Positions 1 through 8,431 of a stretch of DNA of 17,691 nt are shown here, one piece after another. Position numbers and translations under genes: made by a program. The stretch comes from JAKFWF01 sp031401535 (GTDB taxonomy: Bacteria; Pseudomonadota; Alphaproteobacteria; Rhizobiales; Hyphomicrobiaceae): positions 1 through 17,691 of the forward strand of contig JANNRP010000058.1 in assembly GCA_031401535.1 (NCBI GenBank), in the 5' to 3' direction. The first letter of the stretch is position 1; every line of letters starts with the position of its first letter. The notes beneath the pieces are model-generated. The model worked only from the letters and a program-made list of their open reading frames with translations. It was not told where the DNA came from and did not search any database.

Positions 1-893
1 TAACGCACGACAGAGATCGCGCGCGCCGTCGATAGTTCCCAGTTCGACGGAAATTGCGGCGAGGCGATCGGCCGCTGATCGGTATGGCCGTCAACCTGCA
101 GCGCCCACTCGATCTCGACTGGAATGGTGCGGCCCAGATCGACAATGGCTGCTGCCAGTTGGTCGATGGCGGCGAGGCCTTCAGGTGTCATTGTAGCTTG
201 GCCGGAGGGAAACAGCACTTCCGATTGGAACACGAACCGGTCGCCGACCACACGGATGTCCTTGCGGTCTTTCAGGCTTTCACGCAGCCGCCCGAAGAAA
301 TCCGAGCGGTAGCGCTGCAGTTCCTGTACCTGCCGGGCGAGCGCCGCGTTGAGCCGTGAACCCATGTCCTTAATCCGATCCTGGCTATCGCGGTCCTTCT
401 TCTCTGACGCTTCCAATGCATCGTTCAAGGCTCCAAGCTGCCGCCGCAGAGCTAGCAATTGCTGATTCAAGACGTCGACTTTGGACTGGGCTTCGGATGA
501 CAATTTCCGGCTATCGTCGAGTTGGTTGGTCAGCACGGCGATCTGCGATGTCGCGCCTTTGATTTTTTCGTCTGTTCCCGATGCAAGGCCGCTTAGCTTG
601 GCGTTCTCCTCTCGCAGCGAAGCGAGGGTCGCAGCGAGGCTAGTAAATTCGTCCTCTGCAGCTTTCGTCTTTCCCTTCTCGAGTGACATGATGTTGGTTA
701 GCTCGGCGATCTGTCGATTGAGGCGACGCAGTACGTCGTCCTTGCCGCTGCTCTCCTGGCTTACGTAGTACTGCGACAACATGAAGATTGAGAGCAGGAA
801 CGTGACAACCAGCAGCAGCGTCGAGAGGACGTCGACGTACCCCGGCCAGAAGTCTCCGTACTCTGCGCTGCGCCCTCGGGTTCCTCGAGCCAT
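1..893 (-). CDS. OmpA/MotB-like peptidoglycan-binding membrane protein (C-terminus cut by window edge)
   Basis: About 297 residues are visible from an ATG at 891-893 to the window edge, with no stop reached. After a short cytoplasmic N-terminus comes one membrane segment (about residues 22-42) preceded by GYVDVLSTLLLVV, where Asp21 sits like the proton-accepting Asp of MotB. Residues about 47-175 are charged and heptad-like, consistent with a coiled coil. The visible end has the OmpA-type features VDGHTD and a following NWELSTARA, the usual peptidoglycan-binding signature. It starts 6 bp after the stop of the MotA/ExbB-like gene, so the two are almost certainly co-translated as channel and wall-anchored partner. 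I infer a non-flagellar role (no flagellar genes nearby); the pair could power envelope maintenance, but the energised partner is not visible. The family call is secure and the exact role is not. Confidence 0.88.
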   Translation of the reverse strand, partial: MARGTRGRSAEYGDFWPGYVDVLSTLLLVVTFLLSIFMLSQYYVSQESSGKDDVLRRLNRQIAELTNIMSLEKGKTKAAEDEFTSLAATLASLREENAKLSGLASGTDEKIKGATSQIAVLTNQLDDSRKLSSEAQSKVDVLNQQLLALRRQLGALNDALEASEKKDRDSQDRIKDMGSRLNAALARQVQELQRYRSDFFGRLRESLKDRKDIRVVGDRFVFQSEVLFPSGQATMTPEGLAAIDQLAAAIVDLGRTIPVEIEWALQVDGHTDQRPIASPQFPSNWELSTARAISVVR

Positions 894-899
894 CACCGG

Positions 900-1946
900 T
901 TATCCGCGCTTTTGAGGGACACTGGCGGCGAGCCCCTTCAGCATGGCTGTGACCTCCGCCTGTTGGGCCGCCTGTTCGTCGACCCACTGGCGCACGATGT
1001 TCTGCTCGGTGCGCATCTGACCAACGAGTTGGTTGACGCCGGATGCCAGTTCCTTGACGGCCGGATCATTGCCGGTGGTGGTCATGCCAGTCTGTGGCAG
1101 GACCGCGACCAGTCTGTCCGATAGCTCGGTCATCGAACGCTGCATCTCGTAGATGGCGGTAAACAGTTGCCGGTTGAGCGCCTGATCGCTGCCGCTCGAA
1201 CCGGGCGTCAATTCGGTGATGCCCGACAACCATTCTTCTAACTCGTTGTAGAAACGGTTGTGCGCCTGACTGGCTTGCAACTCGAGAAATCCGAGCACAA
1301 GTGAGCCGGAGAGACCGAGTAGCGACGATGAAAACGCCGTACCCATGCCCTTGAGTGGTGCGGCTAGGCCCTCTTTCAACTCGCCGAACGCCGATACGCT
1401 GTCGCCGGCCTTTGTATCGAGTGCGGCGATCGTGCGGCCGACGGCCTGCATGGTCTCCAACAGGCCCCAAAAAGTGCCGAGCAGGCCGAGGAAGACCAGC
1501 AGGCCGACCACGTACTTGCCTGTGTCTTTGGCTTCATCGAGGCGTGACCCAATTGAATCCATTATTGAGCGCATCGATCCGGTGGAAAGTGACAGCGTGC
1601 CGGTGCGGTCACGCAACATCGTCGACATCGGCGACAGCAGCACGGGTTGGTGGCCGATTGCGAGACCAGGATCGGCGATGCGGAAGGCGTTGACCCAGCG
1701 GATCTCAGGGTACAGGCGGAATACCTGCCAGAAGGCGTAGCAGACGCCAATGAAGAACACCGCGATGATGACGCCGTTCAAAAATGGGTTGGTCTGGAAC
1801 GTTACGATCAACATCGGCGCTAGGATAGCGACGAGAAATCCCACCAGCAGCAGCGTCACGACCATGCGCAGCAGAAATACGCGCGGCGGGGTAAGCACGC
1901 GACTAAGCGGCTTCGATGCGACGTCGTCGTTACGCTTGCGGGCCAT
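900..1946 (-). CDS. MotA/TolQ/ExbB-type proton channel protein
   Basis: 348 residues with four hydrophobic segments at about 25-50, 54-75, 145-165 and 190-216. The third carries the LGTFWGL motif and the fourth GMGTAFSSSLLGL, both typical of the MotA/TolQ/ExbB family, whose members form the inner-membrane proton channel with a MotB/TolR/ExbD-like partner. The last 120 residues are polar and partly helical, longer than in TolQ or ExbB. The ATG at 1944-1946 has a clear ribosome binding site (GGGAG, about 5 bases upstream). The OmpA/MotB-like gene follows after 6 bp, so the two form a channel-plus-anchor unit. Similar pairs are often annotated as flagellar motor proteins in alphaproteobacteria, but nothing here supports a flagellar role. 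Confidence 0.9.
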   Translation of the reverse strand: MARKRNDDVASKPLSRVLTPPRVFLLRMVVTLLLVGFLVAILAPMLIVTFQTNPFLNGVIIAVFFIGVCYAFWQVFRLYPEIRWVNAFRIADPGLAIGHQPVLLSPMSTMLRDRTGTLSLSTGSMRSIMDSIGSRLDEAKDTGKYVVGLLVFLGLLGTFWGLLETMQAVGRTIAALDTKAGDSVSAFGELKEGLAAPLKGMGTAFSSSLLGLSGSLVLGFLELQASQAHNRFYNELEEWLSGITELTPGSSGSDQALNRQLFTAIYEMQRSMTELSDRLVAVLPQTGMTTTGNDPAVKELASGVNQLVGQMRTEQNIVRQWVDEQAAQQAEVTAMLKGLAASVPQKRG

Positions 1947-1957
1947 AACTTCTCCCT

Positions 1958-1975
1958 GCGGGAACCATTTCCCGC
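1958..1975 (-). promoter_or_regulatory. Hairpin next to the ribosome binding site of the proton channel gene
   Basis: A perfect 7-bp inverted repeat, GCGGGAA and TTCCCGC, with a 4-base loop lies 12 bp upstream of the start codon and directly abuts the GGGAG ribosome binding site (about 1951-1956). In the mRNA it could affect access of the ribosome, or it may be a leftover palindrome. Seen in sequence; function is inferred. Confidence 0.4.
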
Positions 1976-2156
1976 TGCAGCCTAACGGAAGCCGATGACA
2001 GGTAAAACCGGCAAAAACATGCCCCGGCTGACTGGAGCCGAATAACTGAGGACATCCTTACAACGCGGCATCTGGGCGGCAGTCAGTCGCTGCCCGAATC
2101 GAACTAACGTAGATCATCCTGCGACTGTTGTGTAACCCGTCCTCCCAAAGTCGATC

Positions 2157-4346
2157 ATGACCGCTGCGCGCAAACGAACCAAAATGAACGATAGCAACCC
2201 GTCGATGCAAGACGCGCTGCGCACGCTAGAAACTGTTTTTGGTTACAAAAGCTTTCGCTCGCACCAAGAGCGAATTGTCGAAACGCTGATCGGGGGCCGC
2301 GATGCACTCGTCCTGATGCCGACGGGTGGCGGGAAGTCTCTGTGCTATCAGATTCCGGCGCTGGTGCGGCCCGGCACGGGCATCGTGGTTTCGCCATTGA
2401 TCGCGCTGATGCAGGATCAGGTCGATGCCTTGAAGGCGGTCGGCGTGAAAGCCGCCTTCCTGAACTCGACGTTGGATCGGTCGGCGCAAGAACAGATCGA
2501 GTGGCAACTGGTGGCCGGTGGTCTCGACGTGCTCTATATCGCGCCGGAGCGGCTCGTCCAAGAGCGCACACTGGGTCTGTTGCAAAAGGCCAAGCTGTCG
2601 CTCTTTGCTATCGACGAGGCCCATTGTGTGTCGCAATGGGGGCACGATTTCCGCCTGGAATATCGACAATTGCGAATTCTGGCCGAGCGCTTCCCTGGCG
2701 TGCCGCGGGTGGCATTGACGGCCACTGCCGACGAACGGACGCGGGAAGAAATCGTCTCCGAACTGCAGCTTGAGGGTGCCGAACGGTTCGTCGCAAGTTT
2801 CGATCGGCCCAACATCCGCTACACCATCGCCGAGATGGGGACGAGTGGCGCTCGCGACCGGATGTGGCAATTCATTCAAAGCGAACATCCCAACAATGCT
2901 GGGATCGTCTATTGCCTGTCGCGCAAGAATGTCGACGAGACAACGACGTGGCTCAAGGGTAAGGGGCGCAAAGTTGTCGCCTATCATGCTGGTTTGGCGG
3001 CCGACGTACGCCGACGCGCGCAAGAGCGCTTCCTGAACGAGGACGAACTGATCGTGGTGGCGACCATCGCGTTCGGTATGGGGATTGACAAACCGGATGT
3101 ACGCTTTGTTGCTCACCTTAATCTGCCAAAGACGATCGAGGCCTACTATCAGGAGACCGGGCGGGCTGGGCGCGACGGCGATCCGGCCGATGCGTGGCTT
3201 GCCTATGGCTTGCAGGATCTGATCCAGCAGCGCCAATGGATTGTCCAGTCGGATGGGGCCGAAGCCTTCAAGCAGGTGCAACGGCAGAAGCTCGATGCGC
3301 TGATTGGACTGTGCGAGATGCCAAGTTGCCGACGCCAGACACTGCTGGCGTATTTCGGCGAACAGCTCAGCGAGCCCTGCGGGAATTGCGACAATTGCCT
3401 CAATCCGCCGGCCACCACGGACGGAACCGTGCTGGCGCAGAAGGCATTGTCCGCCGTTTATCGGACTGGCGAACGTTTTGGCGTGACGTACCTGGTCGAC
3501 GTGCTGCTTGGCAAAGTGGATGATCGGATCGGCCGCAATGGCCACGATCGCATCTCGGTATTTGGCATCGGTACCGACCTCGATGGTACGGGCTGGCGTG
3601 GTCTCTACCGGCAGTTGACCGCGGCCGGCTTCCTGACCGGCGACGACGAGGGTCACGGTTCGCTCATCCTGACCGATCGTGCCCGTCCGCTGTTAAAGGG
3701 TGATTTGCGCTTTCCGATGCGGTTGCAGCCGCGCGGTGGAGGCGGCACGAGCGGTCAGAAGACGAAAAGCAGGGTTGCCGGTATAGGGACCGTTGCGGCC
3801 GGTGACGAAGGCCTGTTGGCGGCGCTCAAGGCGCTGCGGCTGGAACTTGCGGCGGAGGCCAAGGTGCCACCGTATGTGATCTGCCATGATAAGACGCTTG
3901 TCGATCTGGCGACCAAGCGGCCGATGGATCTCGGGGGATTGGCCGGTGTGATCGGTCTCGGCGAGGCCAAGATCAAACGGTTTGGGATGAGGCTGCTTGC
4001 CGTTGTTGCACGCTTCAAGCAACATCCTTTGCTGGATAATCGCCTGTCAGCGACGGTAAACCAAACGCTGGCCCTGCATCTGACGGGCAAGACCGTCGAT
4101 CAGATAGCAGCCGAGCGACGCCTCGAGCCCGGGACGATCCTTGGTCATTTCGCTGAAGCGATCGAAGCCGGGCTTGTTGATGCTCGCAGCGTGGTTGGAC
4201 TCGGCGACGGCGATATCGACGCAATTCTTGCCGCGTTTGAGCAGTGCAAGACGCTCGATAGTGGTAAACTTGGGCCTGCTCACGCAGCCCTGAACGGGCG
4301 GTTCGATTTCGGCGCGCTGAAGTGCCTCTTGGCCGAATTGCAATGA
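2157..4346 (+). CDS. recQ: ATP-dependent DNA helicase RecQ
   Basis: 729 residues. This 3'-5' DNA helicase unwinds forks and recombination intermediates. Visible in order: Walker A TGGGKS at about 56-61, DEAH box at 153-156, the RecQ aromatic loop CVSQWGHDFR at 157-166, motif VI QETGRAGRDG at 332-341, the zinc site (C391, C408, C411, C414), a winged-helix RQC region to about 515, and an HRDC domain at about 550-620. Residues about 630-729 form a further helical C-terminal region that resembles the helix-turn-helix tail (HTH_40 type) of some RecQ proteins. Neither the ATG at 2157 nor an in-frame ATG at 2184 has a convincing ribosome binding site, so the start is uncertain by 9 codons. It is transcribed divergently from the proton-channel gene and ends 12 bp from a convergent gene. 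Confidence 0.96.
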   Translation: MTAARKRTKMNDSNPSMQDALRTLETVFGYKSFRSHQERIVETLIGGRDALVLMPTGGGKSLCYQIPALVRPGTGIVVSPLIALMQDQVDALKAVGVKAAFLNSTLDRSAQEQIEWQLVAGGLDVLYIAPERLVQERTLGLLQKAKLSLFAIDEAHCVSQWGHDFRLEYRQLRILAERFPGVPRVALTATADERTREEIVSELQLEGAERFVASFDRPNIRYTIAEMGTSGARDRMWQFIQSEHPNNAGIVYCLSRKNVDETTTWLKGKGRKVVAYHAGLAADVRRRAQERFLNEDELIVVATIAFGMGIDKPDVRFVAHLNLPKTIEAYYQETGRAGRDGDPADAWLAYGLQDLIQQRQWIVQSDGAEAFKQVQRQKLDALIGLCEMPSCRRQTLLAYFGEQLSEPCGNCDNCLNPPATTDGTVLAQKALSAVYRTGERFGVTYLVDVLLGKVDDRIGRNGHDRISVFGIGTDLDGTGWRGLYRQLTAAGFLTGDDEGHGSLILTDRARPLLKGDLRFPMRLQPRGGGGTSGQKTKSRVAGIGTVAAGDEGLLAALKALRLELAAEAKVPPYVICHDKTLVDLATKRPMDLGGLAGVIGLGEAKIKRFGMRLLAVVARFKQHPLLDNRLSATVNQTLALHLTGKTVDQIAAERRLEPGTILGHFAEAIEAGLVDARSVVGLGDGDIDAILAAFEQCKTLDSGKLGPAHAALNGRFDFGALKCLLAELQ

Positions 4347-4358
4347 TTGCGCTCGGGC

Positions 4359-4826
4359 CTAGGCCGACAGCGGACGTGAAGCCGAATTGTCGAGAAGTCC
4401 CGACCGCAAGTCATTGTTGATAAGGCTTCGGGCACGCTGACTTTTGGCCAGCAGGTGGACGTGAACCTCGCATGCGCCAAGCTGGGCACCACGATGGCGT
4501 AGCTCTGCCAGATTAAGTGACGCGGCATCATGCTCGACGCGGCCGACGCGAAGGACGGTCCGTTTGCCGCGCGTGTCGCGACCGACCAGGATGTAATTGG
4601 CGCGCGGCAGGTTAGGACAATCAATAAGGCTGTAAACAGTGTGGACATAGCGTTCGCCGCTTGCGCCGTGCCAGAAGCAGAACTGTGCGGGTTCGCTGAC
4701 CACGCCGCTAACAATTGGCCCGCTCGTCGGGTCGGCGACCTTCTGACGTGCGCCTGGCTCCGATGATTTCGGGGTCCGACGCCTGCGGGCTGCATACTCT
4801 GACAAATCAACGATACACGCCACCAT
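4359..4826 (-). CDS. Conserved-looking protein of unknown function, downstream of nrdJ
   Basis: 155 residues; I do not recognise a named family. The codon use in this frame matches the core genes (GC-rich third positions), and an AGAGGG ribosome binding site lies about 6 bases before the ATG at 4824-4826, so I take it as real. The N-terminal 45 residues are basic and low in complexity. The rest is compact, starting at CFWHGASGERYVHTVYSL and continuing through ILVGRDTRGKRTVLRVGRV and LNLAELRHRGAQLGACEVHVH. There is no signal peptide or membrane segment, so it is probably cytoplasmic. It is on the same strand as nrdJ, 223 bp after the nrdJ stop, and ends 12 bp from the recQ stop (convergent). 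A link to ribonucleotide reduction is only a neighbourhood guess. Confidence 0.7.
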   Translation of the reverse strand: MVACIVDLSEYAARRRRTPKSSEPGARQKVADPTSGPIVSGVVSEPAQFCFWHGASGERYVHTVYSLIDCPNLPRANYILVGRDTRGKRTVLRVGRVEHDAASLNLAELRHRGAQLGACEVHVHLLAKSQRARSLINNDLRSGLLDNSASRPLSA

Positions 4827-4977
4827 GGCACCCTCTGCCGCATTTAACCCCTGACGTCACAACCGCTCGTACCTCGGTCGGTTGGAACTAATGCAGGTGC
4901 TGTTTACGTCAAGAGTATTGAAGGTGTAGGCACTTTCCAGCCAAAATGTGGCGCATGATCCATCCTCGGTCAGGCTA

Positions 4978-4999
4978 TTGAAATTATGATTAATTTCAA
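4978..4999. repeat. Perfect AT-rich palindrome after nrdJ
   Basis: Arms TTGAAATTA and TAATTTCAA (9 bp, no mismatch) flank a 4-base loop, 51 bp past the nrdJ stop. It stands out in a GC-rich genome. It could be a protein-binding site for the downstream gene or a weak transcript-end hairpin; no T-tract follows on either strand, which argues against a standard terminator. Confidence 0.5.
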
Positions 5000-5049
5000 C
5001 CTTTACTCGATCCTGTTCTGGGAAGAGGCGGAGATGGTCGTTGGTGTTC

Positions 5050-7605
5050 TCAATCGCAGTGCGCGTAACCGCAGCTGCCACATGACCAGCAGCCCTCTAT
5101 TCGGATCAAGCTTGGCTGGGAGCAATGTGGGCAAGACCGCCCTCCCGTGATCTGATGACGCGATGGTGCAGCTTGATCCGGCACAGCCGCCTCAGTCAAC
5201 GGCATCACCGCCATTCCTGGTTGAACTGTGATTGATGGTGTGTCCAGCGACGAAGTCGGTGGGGTGCTCGCAATCCGTAGGCCATGTGGTGCCGTGCCAT
5301 GGGCGTTAGCCGGATCGTCAATCGTGGCTTCGCCGCCCACAGCCTGTCGTGCGGCACTGCCGAAGTCGTCTGGCTTAAGAAAGCCAATTTTATGCATGTG
5401 CAACTCTATGATGTTACCGATGGCCGCGAGTAAACTCGGAACATAGTGACCATCCATCCAGCGCCCGCCTTGGGGGTCGAAGATGGCTTTGAGTTCCTCG
5501 GCCACGAACGAGACATCGCCACCGCGCCGGAAGATGGCGCTGATCATCCGGGTCAGCGCGACCGTCCAAGCATAATGGTCGAGGTTCTTTGTATTGATAA
5601 AAATCTCGAATGGGCAGCGACGACCACCACGCTCCATATCGTTAATGGTGATGTACAGCGCGTTGTTTTGGTTTGGCCAGCTCAATTTGTAGGTGAACCC
5701 CTGCAGAATCGGCTCGCGCTCCAATGGCTTTGCCATATAGACCACCGATCCGGTCTCCGTGACGCCGCCACCTGTAGAAGCCTGCCGCATGGTCGCTTGC
5801 ACAGCTACTGATTTAGGCACGCCTGGATATTGGCTTGCCGACAATGGCTGTACTTGCGGAGCAGAGGAAGGCGCGGTTGCAGGTGCGGCCGTCAGAACGC
5901 TTCCTGTTACGGCGTTTGGTCGAAACGTGGTACACCCTTTAAGACCGCGATCGTACGCCTCAAGGTAAAGGCCTTCGAACGCTTCGAACGGCAAGTCGGC
6001 TGGGCAATTGATTGTTTTTGAAATCGAACTGTCCACATGACATTGGATCGCTGCCTGCATGGCCAAATGATCTCGCGGGGTGATCGCCGGGGCGGCAACG
6101 AACGCGCCGCCAGCGGGTGGGGGAGCGCCGTGAATGCGCTGGTAAAGCGCGTGGGCATAGTCCTCGACGAGTGACTCGCGCGCGCTGCCGTCAGGCTGGA
6201 GGATGCGGCGCCGATAGGAAAAATCAAAGACCGGTTCGATGCCACTCGAAACATTGCCGGCGAGTAACGAAATGGTGCCGGTGGGCGCGACTGATGTCAG
6301 GCAACCATTACGAATGCCGTGACGAGCTACGAGTTGCCGGATGTCTGACGACAGGGCCAGGACATTGGGTCGGTTCAGGAACTGGTCTGCATCATACAGA
6401 GGGAACGCGCCCTTTTCAGCGGCAAGCTCGGCGCTGGCGCCATAGGCTGCCGCCTGGATTGCACGCATCCAATCGTTGGCGCTTTCGCGGGCTTCGAGCG
6501 AACCATAATGCTGACCGCACATGATGAGTGCATCGGCGAGCCCGGTAATGCCAAGGCCGATGCGCCGCTTCGCCCGTGCTTCCCGGGCCTGCGCCTTCAA
6601 GGGGTAATTTGAGACGTCGATGATGTTGTCGAGAAGACGCACAGCCGTCCGCACCCGTGCGGCCAACCGTGACTGATCCAGTGTTGCTGAGGGCCTGAAG
6701 GGGTTGGCAATGAAACGCGGCAAGTTGATCGATCCGAGCAGGCATGCGCCGTAGGCTGGCAATGGCTGCTCACCGCATGGATTTGTGGCGTGGATTTCTT
6801 CGCAATAGGCAAGGTTGTTCGTCGCGTTGATGCGATCGATAAAGATCACGCCAGGCTCGGCGTAGTCGTAGGTTGCGCGCATAATCTTGTGCCATAGGCC
6901 ACGGGCATCGATGGTGCGATAGACTTTGCCGCTGAATACAAGGTCCCAGGGTGAGCCGGCGCGTACGGCCGCGACAAATGGGTCGGTCACCAAAACTGAA
7001 AGGTTGAAATTGCGCAGGCGTCGGGCATCAGCCTTAGCGGCGACGAAAGCCTCGATATCGGGATGATCGCACCGGAGCGTTGCCATCATCGCCCCACGCC
7101 GCGCACCCGCCGACATGATGGTGCGGCACATCGAATCCCACACATCCATGAAGCTGACCGGACCTGAGGCATCGGCACCGATGCTGCGCACAAGGGCGCC
7201 CTGCGGCCTCAACGTCGAGAAATCATGCCCGATACCGCCTCCGGCCTGCATGGTGAGGGCGGCCTCTTTAACGTGCTCAAAGATGCTCGACAGATCGTCG
7301 GCGATCGGTCCCATGACAAAACAGTTGAAAAGCGTAACCGACCGGTTTGCCCCGGCACCGGCTATAATCCGGCCTGCTGGCAGAAACTCCAGGCTCGACA
7401 TGGCATCTTCGAACTGCTGTGCCCAACCCGATTGAGCCTTCTTTCCACCGCGCTCGTTGCTGGCAGCGAAACGCGCAACACGCGCCCATGTTTCGTCGAT
7501 CGACTGATCGACGACGTGCCCGTCCAGTCCCTTTAGGCGGTATTTTTGTTCCCAAATCTGTCTGGAAACCGGACTAACATCGAAGGCATGTGGTTGGCTT
7601 GTCAT
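5050..7605 (-). CDS. nrdJ: Adenosylcobalamin-dependent (class II) ribonucleotide reductase
   Basis: 851 residues from the ATG at 7603-7605. The enzyme converts ribonucleotides to deoxyribonucleotides with a B12-generated thiyl radical. Counting from this start, the motif NPCGEQPLP is at about 275-283 (radical Cys277 with flanking Asn275 and Glu279), the redox cysteines are Cys95 (in NCFVMGP) and Cys288, and APTGT is at about 430-434. A TSCPD domain covers about 615-730 (includes CPFEIFIN). The last 27 residues carry six cysteines in CxxC-like pairs, the usual C-terminal redox tail. An ATG 17 codons upstream (7656) is in frame, but a promoter-like sequence overlaps that stretch, so I prefer the internal start. 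plsC ends about 71 bp upstream. I see no cobalamin riboswitch in that short gap. Confidence 0.95.
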   Translation of the reverse strand: MTSQPHAFDVSPVSRQIWEQKYRLKGLDGHVVDQSIDETWARVARFAASNERGGKKAQSGWAQQFEDAMSSLEFLPAGRIIAGAGANRSVTLFNCFVMGPIADDLSSIFEHVKEAALTMQAGGGIGHDFSTLRPQGALVRSIGADASGPVSFMDVWDSMCRTIMSAGARRGAMMATLRCDHPDIEAFVAAKADARRLRNFNLSVLVTDPFVAAVRAGSPWDLVFSGKVYRTIDARGLWHKIMRATYDYAEPGVIFIDRINATNNLAYCEEIHATNPCGEQPLPAYGACLLGSINLPRFIANPFRPSATLDQSRLAARVRTAVRLLDNIIDVSNYPLKAQAREARAKRRIGLGITGLADALIMCGQHYGSLEARESANDWMRAIQAAAYGASAELAAEKGAFPLYDADQFLNRPNVLALSSDIRQLVARHGIRNGCLTSVAPTGTISLLAGNVSSGIEPVFDFSYRRRILQPDGSARESLVEDYAHALYQRIHGAPPPAGGAFVAAPAITPRDHLAMQAAIQCHVDSSISKTINCPADLPFEAFEGLYLEAYDRGLKGCTTFRPNAVTGSVLTAAPATAPSSAPQVQPLSASQYPGVPKSVAVQATMRQASTGGGVTETGSVVYMAKPLEREPILQGFTYKLSWPNQNNALYITINDMERGGRRCPFEIFINTKNLDHYAWTVALTRMISAIFRRGGDVSFVAEELKAIFDPQGGRWMDGHYVPSLLAAIGNIIELHMHKIGFLKPDDFGSAARQAVGGEATIDDPANAHGTAPHGLRIASTPPTSSLDTPSITVQPGMAVMPLTEAAVPDQAAPSRHQITGGRSCPHCSQPSLIRIEGCWSCGSCGYAHCD

Positions 7606-7635
7606 GGCGAGTACTTTCACGCGAAACGCCCGCGA

Positions 7636-7664
7636 GGCATAATGACTATAGGCCATCTTGTCAA
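7636..7664 (-). promoter_or_regulatory. Candidate sigma70-type promoter of nrdJ
   Basis: On the minus strand a perfect TTGACA (7659-7664) is followed after 17 bp by TATGCC (7636-7641). Transcription would begin near 7629, about 25 bases before the preferred nrdJ ATG at 7605 and downstream of the alternative ATG at 7656. It would let nrdJ be transcribed independently of the ftsEX-plsC genes. The -35 is strong and the -10 only fair. Confidence 0.5.
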
Positions 7665-7676
7665 GAAATGTTCCGT

Positions 7677-8411
7677 TTATGTTCTATTTATGTCTGTGTG
7701 TTCCGCTTCACGGTTGAGCCTTGCGGTCGCGTCCTCGATGCTCTGTTGCAGATGTGCCTTAAAGGTCTGGCGCCGCATCCCGGGCAAAATCGGCGGCAGT
7801 ATTTCAACCACGATCGTTCCTGGATAGCGCCACAGTTGGCGGCGTGGCCAAAACGTGCCGGAGTTCAATGCGATCGGCACGCAGGGCAGATCGAGACCTT
7901 CGTAGAGGGCTATGATACCGGGTTTGTAATCAGGCGGCGCGCCGGGTGTCCGGCGCGTACCTTCCGGAAATATCAGCACCTCACGTCCGTGAGCTGTGCG
8001 CTCCTTGGCTTGCCCTATCAGCGCTTTCAGTGCCGCAGCAGCGCGAACCCGCCGCACTAGAATGTGGCCAAACTTCACGGAAAACCAGCCATAAAATGGG
8101 ATCCACGCAAGTTCCGCCTTCATTACCAGCGCCGGGTCATGAAACAGCGGAATCAACCCGAACGTATCCCAGGTCGACTGATGTTTTGCAGCCACGAGGT
8201 AAGGTGGTACCGGTAAGTGCTCGCGACCCCGCACTTCAAGTTTGGTACCGGTGATTTTTGCCAGCGCCCAGAGACTGAGCCGTGCGTGGCCCTTGAGGGC
8301 TGCCATCGCCCATCGGCGAGGTCCAAACAGCAATGGGGTGGCGGCGATCAGTAGCAGCAACGTACCCGCGTAGAACACGACGGCAAACGTGATCGAGCGG
8401 ACTGCGAGCAT
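7677..8411 (-). CDS. plsC: 1-acyl-sn-glycerol-3-phosphate acyltransferase
   Basis: 244 residues. It makes phosphatidic acid from lysophosphatidic acid in membrane phospholipid synthesis. The acyltransferase motifs are clear: HQSTWD (HX4D, His77 and Asp82), the FPEGTR block at 148-153, and VPIALNSG at 178-185. A hydrophobic N-terminal segment (about 8-30) anchors it to the inner membrane. Its ATG is 20 bp after the stop of the YdcF-like gene, which fits co-transcription with it. Length is normal for the family. Confidence 0.93.
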   Translation of the reverse strand: MLAVRSITFAVVFYAGTLLLLIAATPLLFGPRRWAMAALKGHARLSLWALAKITGTKLEVRGREHLPVPPYLVAAKHQSTWDTFGLIPLFHDPALVMKAELAWIPFYGWFSVKFGHILVRRVRAAAALKALIGQAKERTAHGREVLIFPEGTRRTPGAPPDYKPGIIALYEGLDLPCVPIALNSGTFWPRRQLWRYPGTIVVEILPPILPGMRRQTFKAHLQQSIEDATARLNREAEHTDINRT

Positions 8412-8431
8412 TGGTTATTCAACCCAACCTG

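Noticed and set aside
2226..3656. 476-codon open frame antisense to recQ
   Set aside because: It mirrors the high-GC codon pattern of recQ, has no recognisable domain, and recQ itself is certain from motifs along its full length.
4280..4843. 187-codon frame overlapping the 155-residue gene
   Set aside because: It is another frame of the same strand, with Ser/Arg-rich composition, and it runs into the end of recQ. The 155-residue frame has the better codon use and ribosome binding site.
4857..5081. 74-codon minus-strand frame after nrdJ
   Set aside because: It overlaps the cysteine-rich end of nrdJ by 32 bp, runs through the AT-rich palindrome, and has no codon bias or recognisable motif.
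7606..7676. Cobalamin riboswitch before nrdJ
   Set aside because: The gap is only about 70 bp and has none of the expected structure; a B12 riboswitch needs roughly 200 bases.
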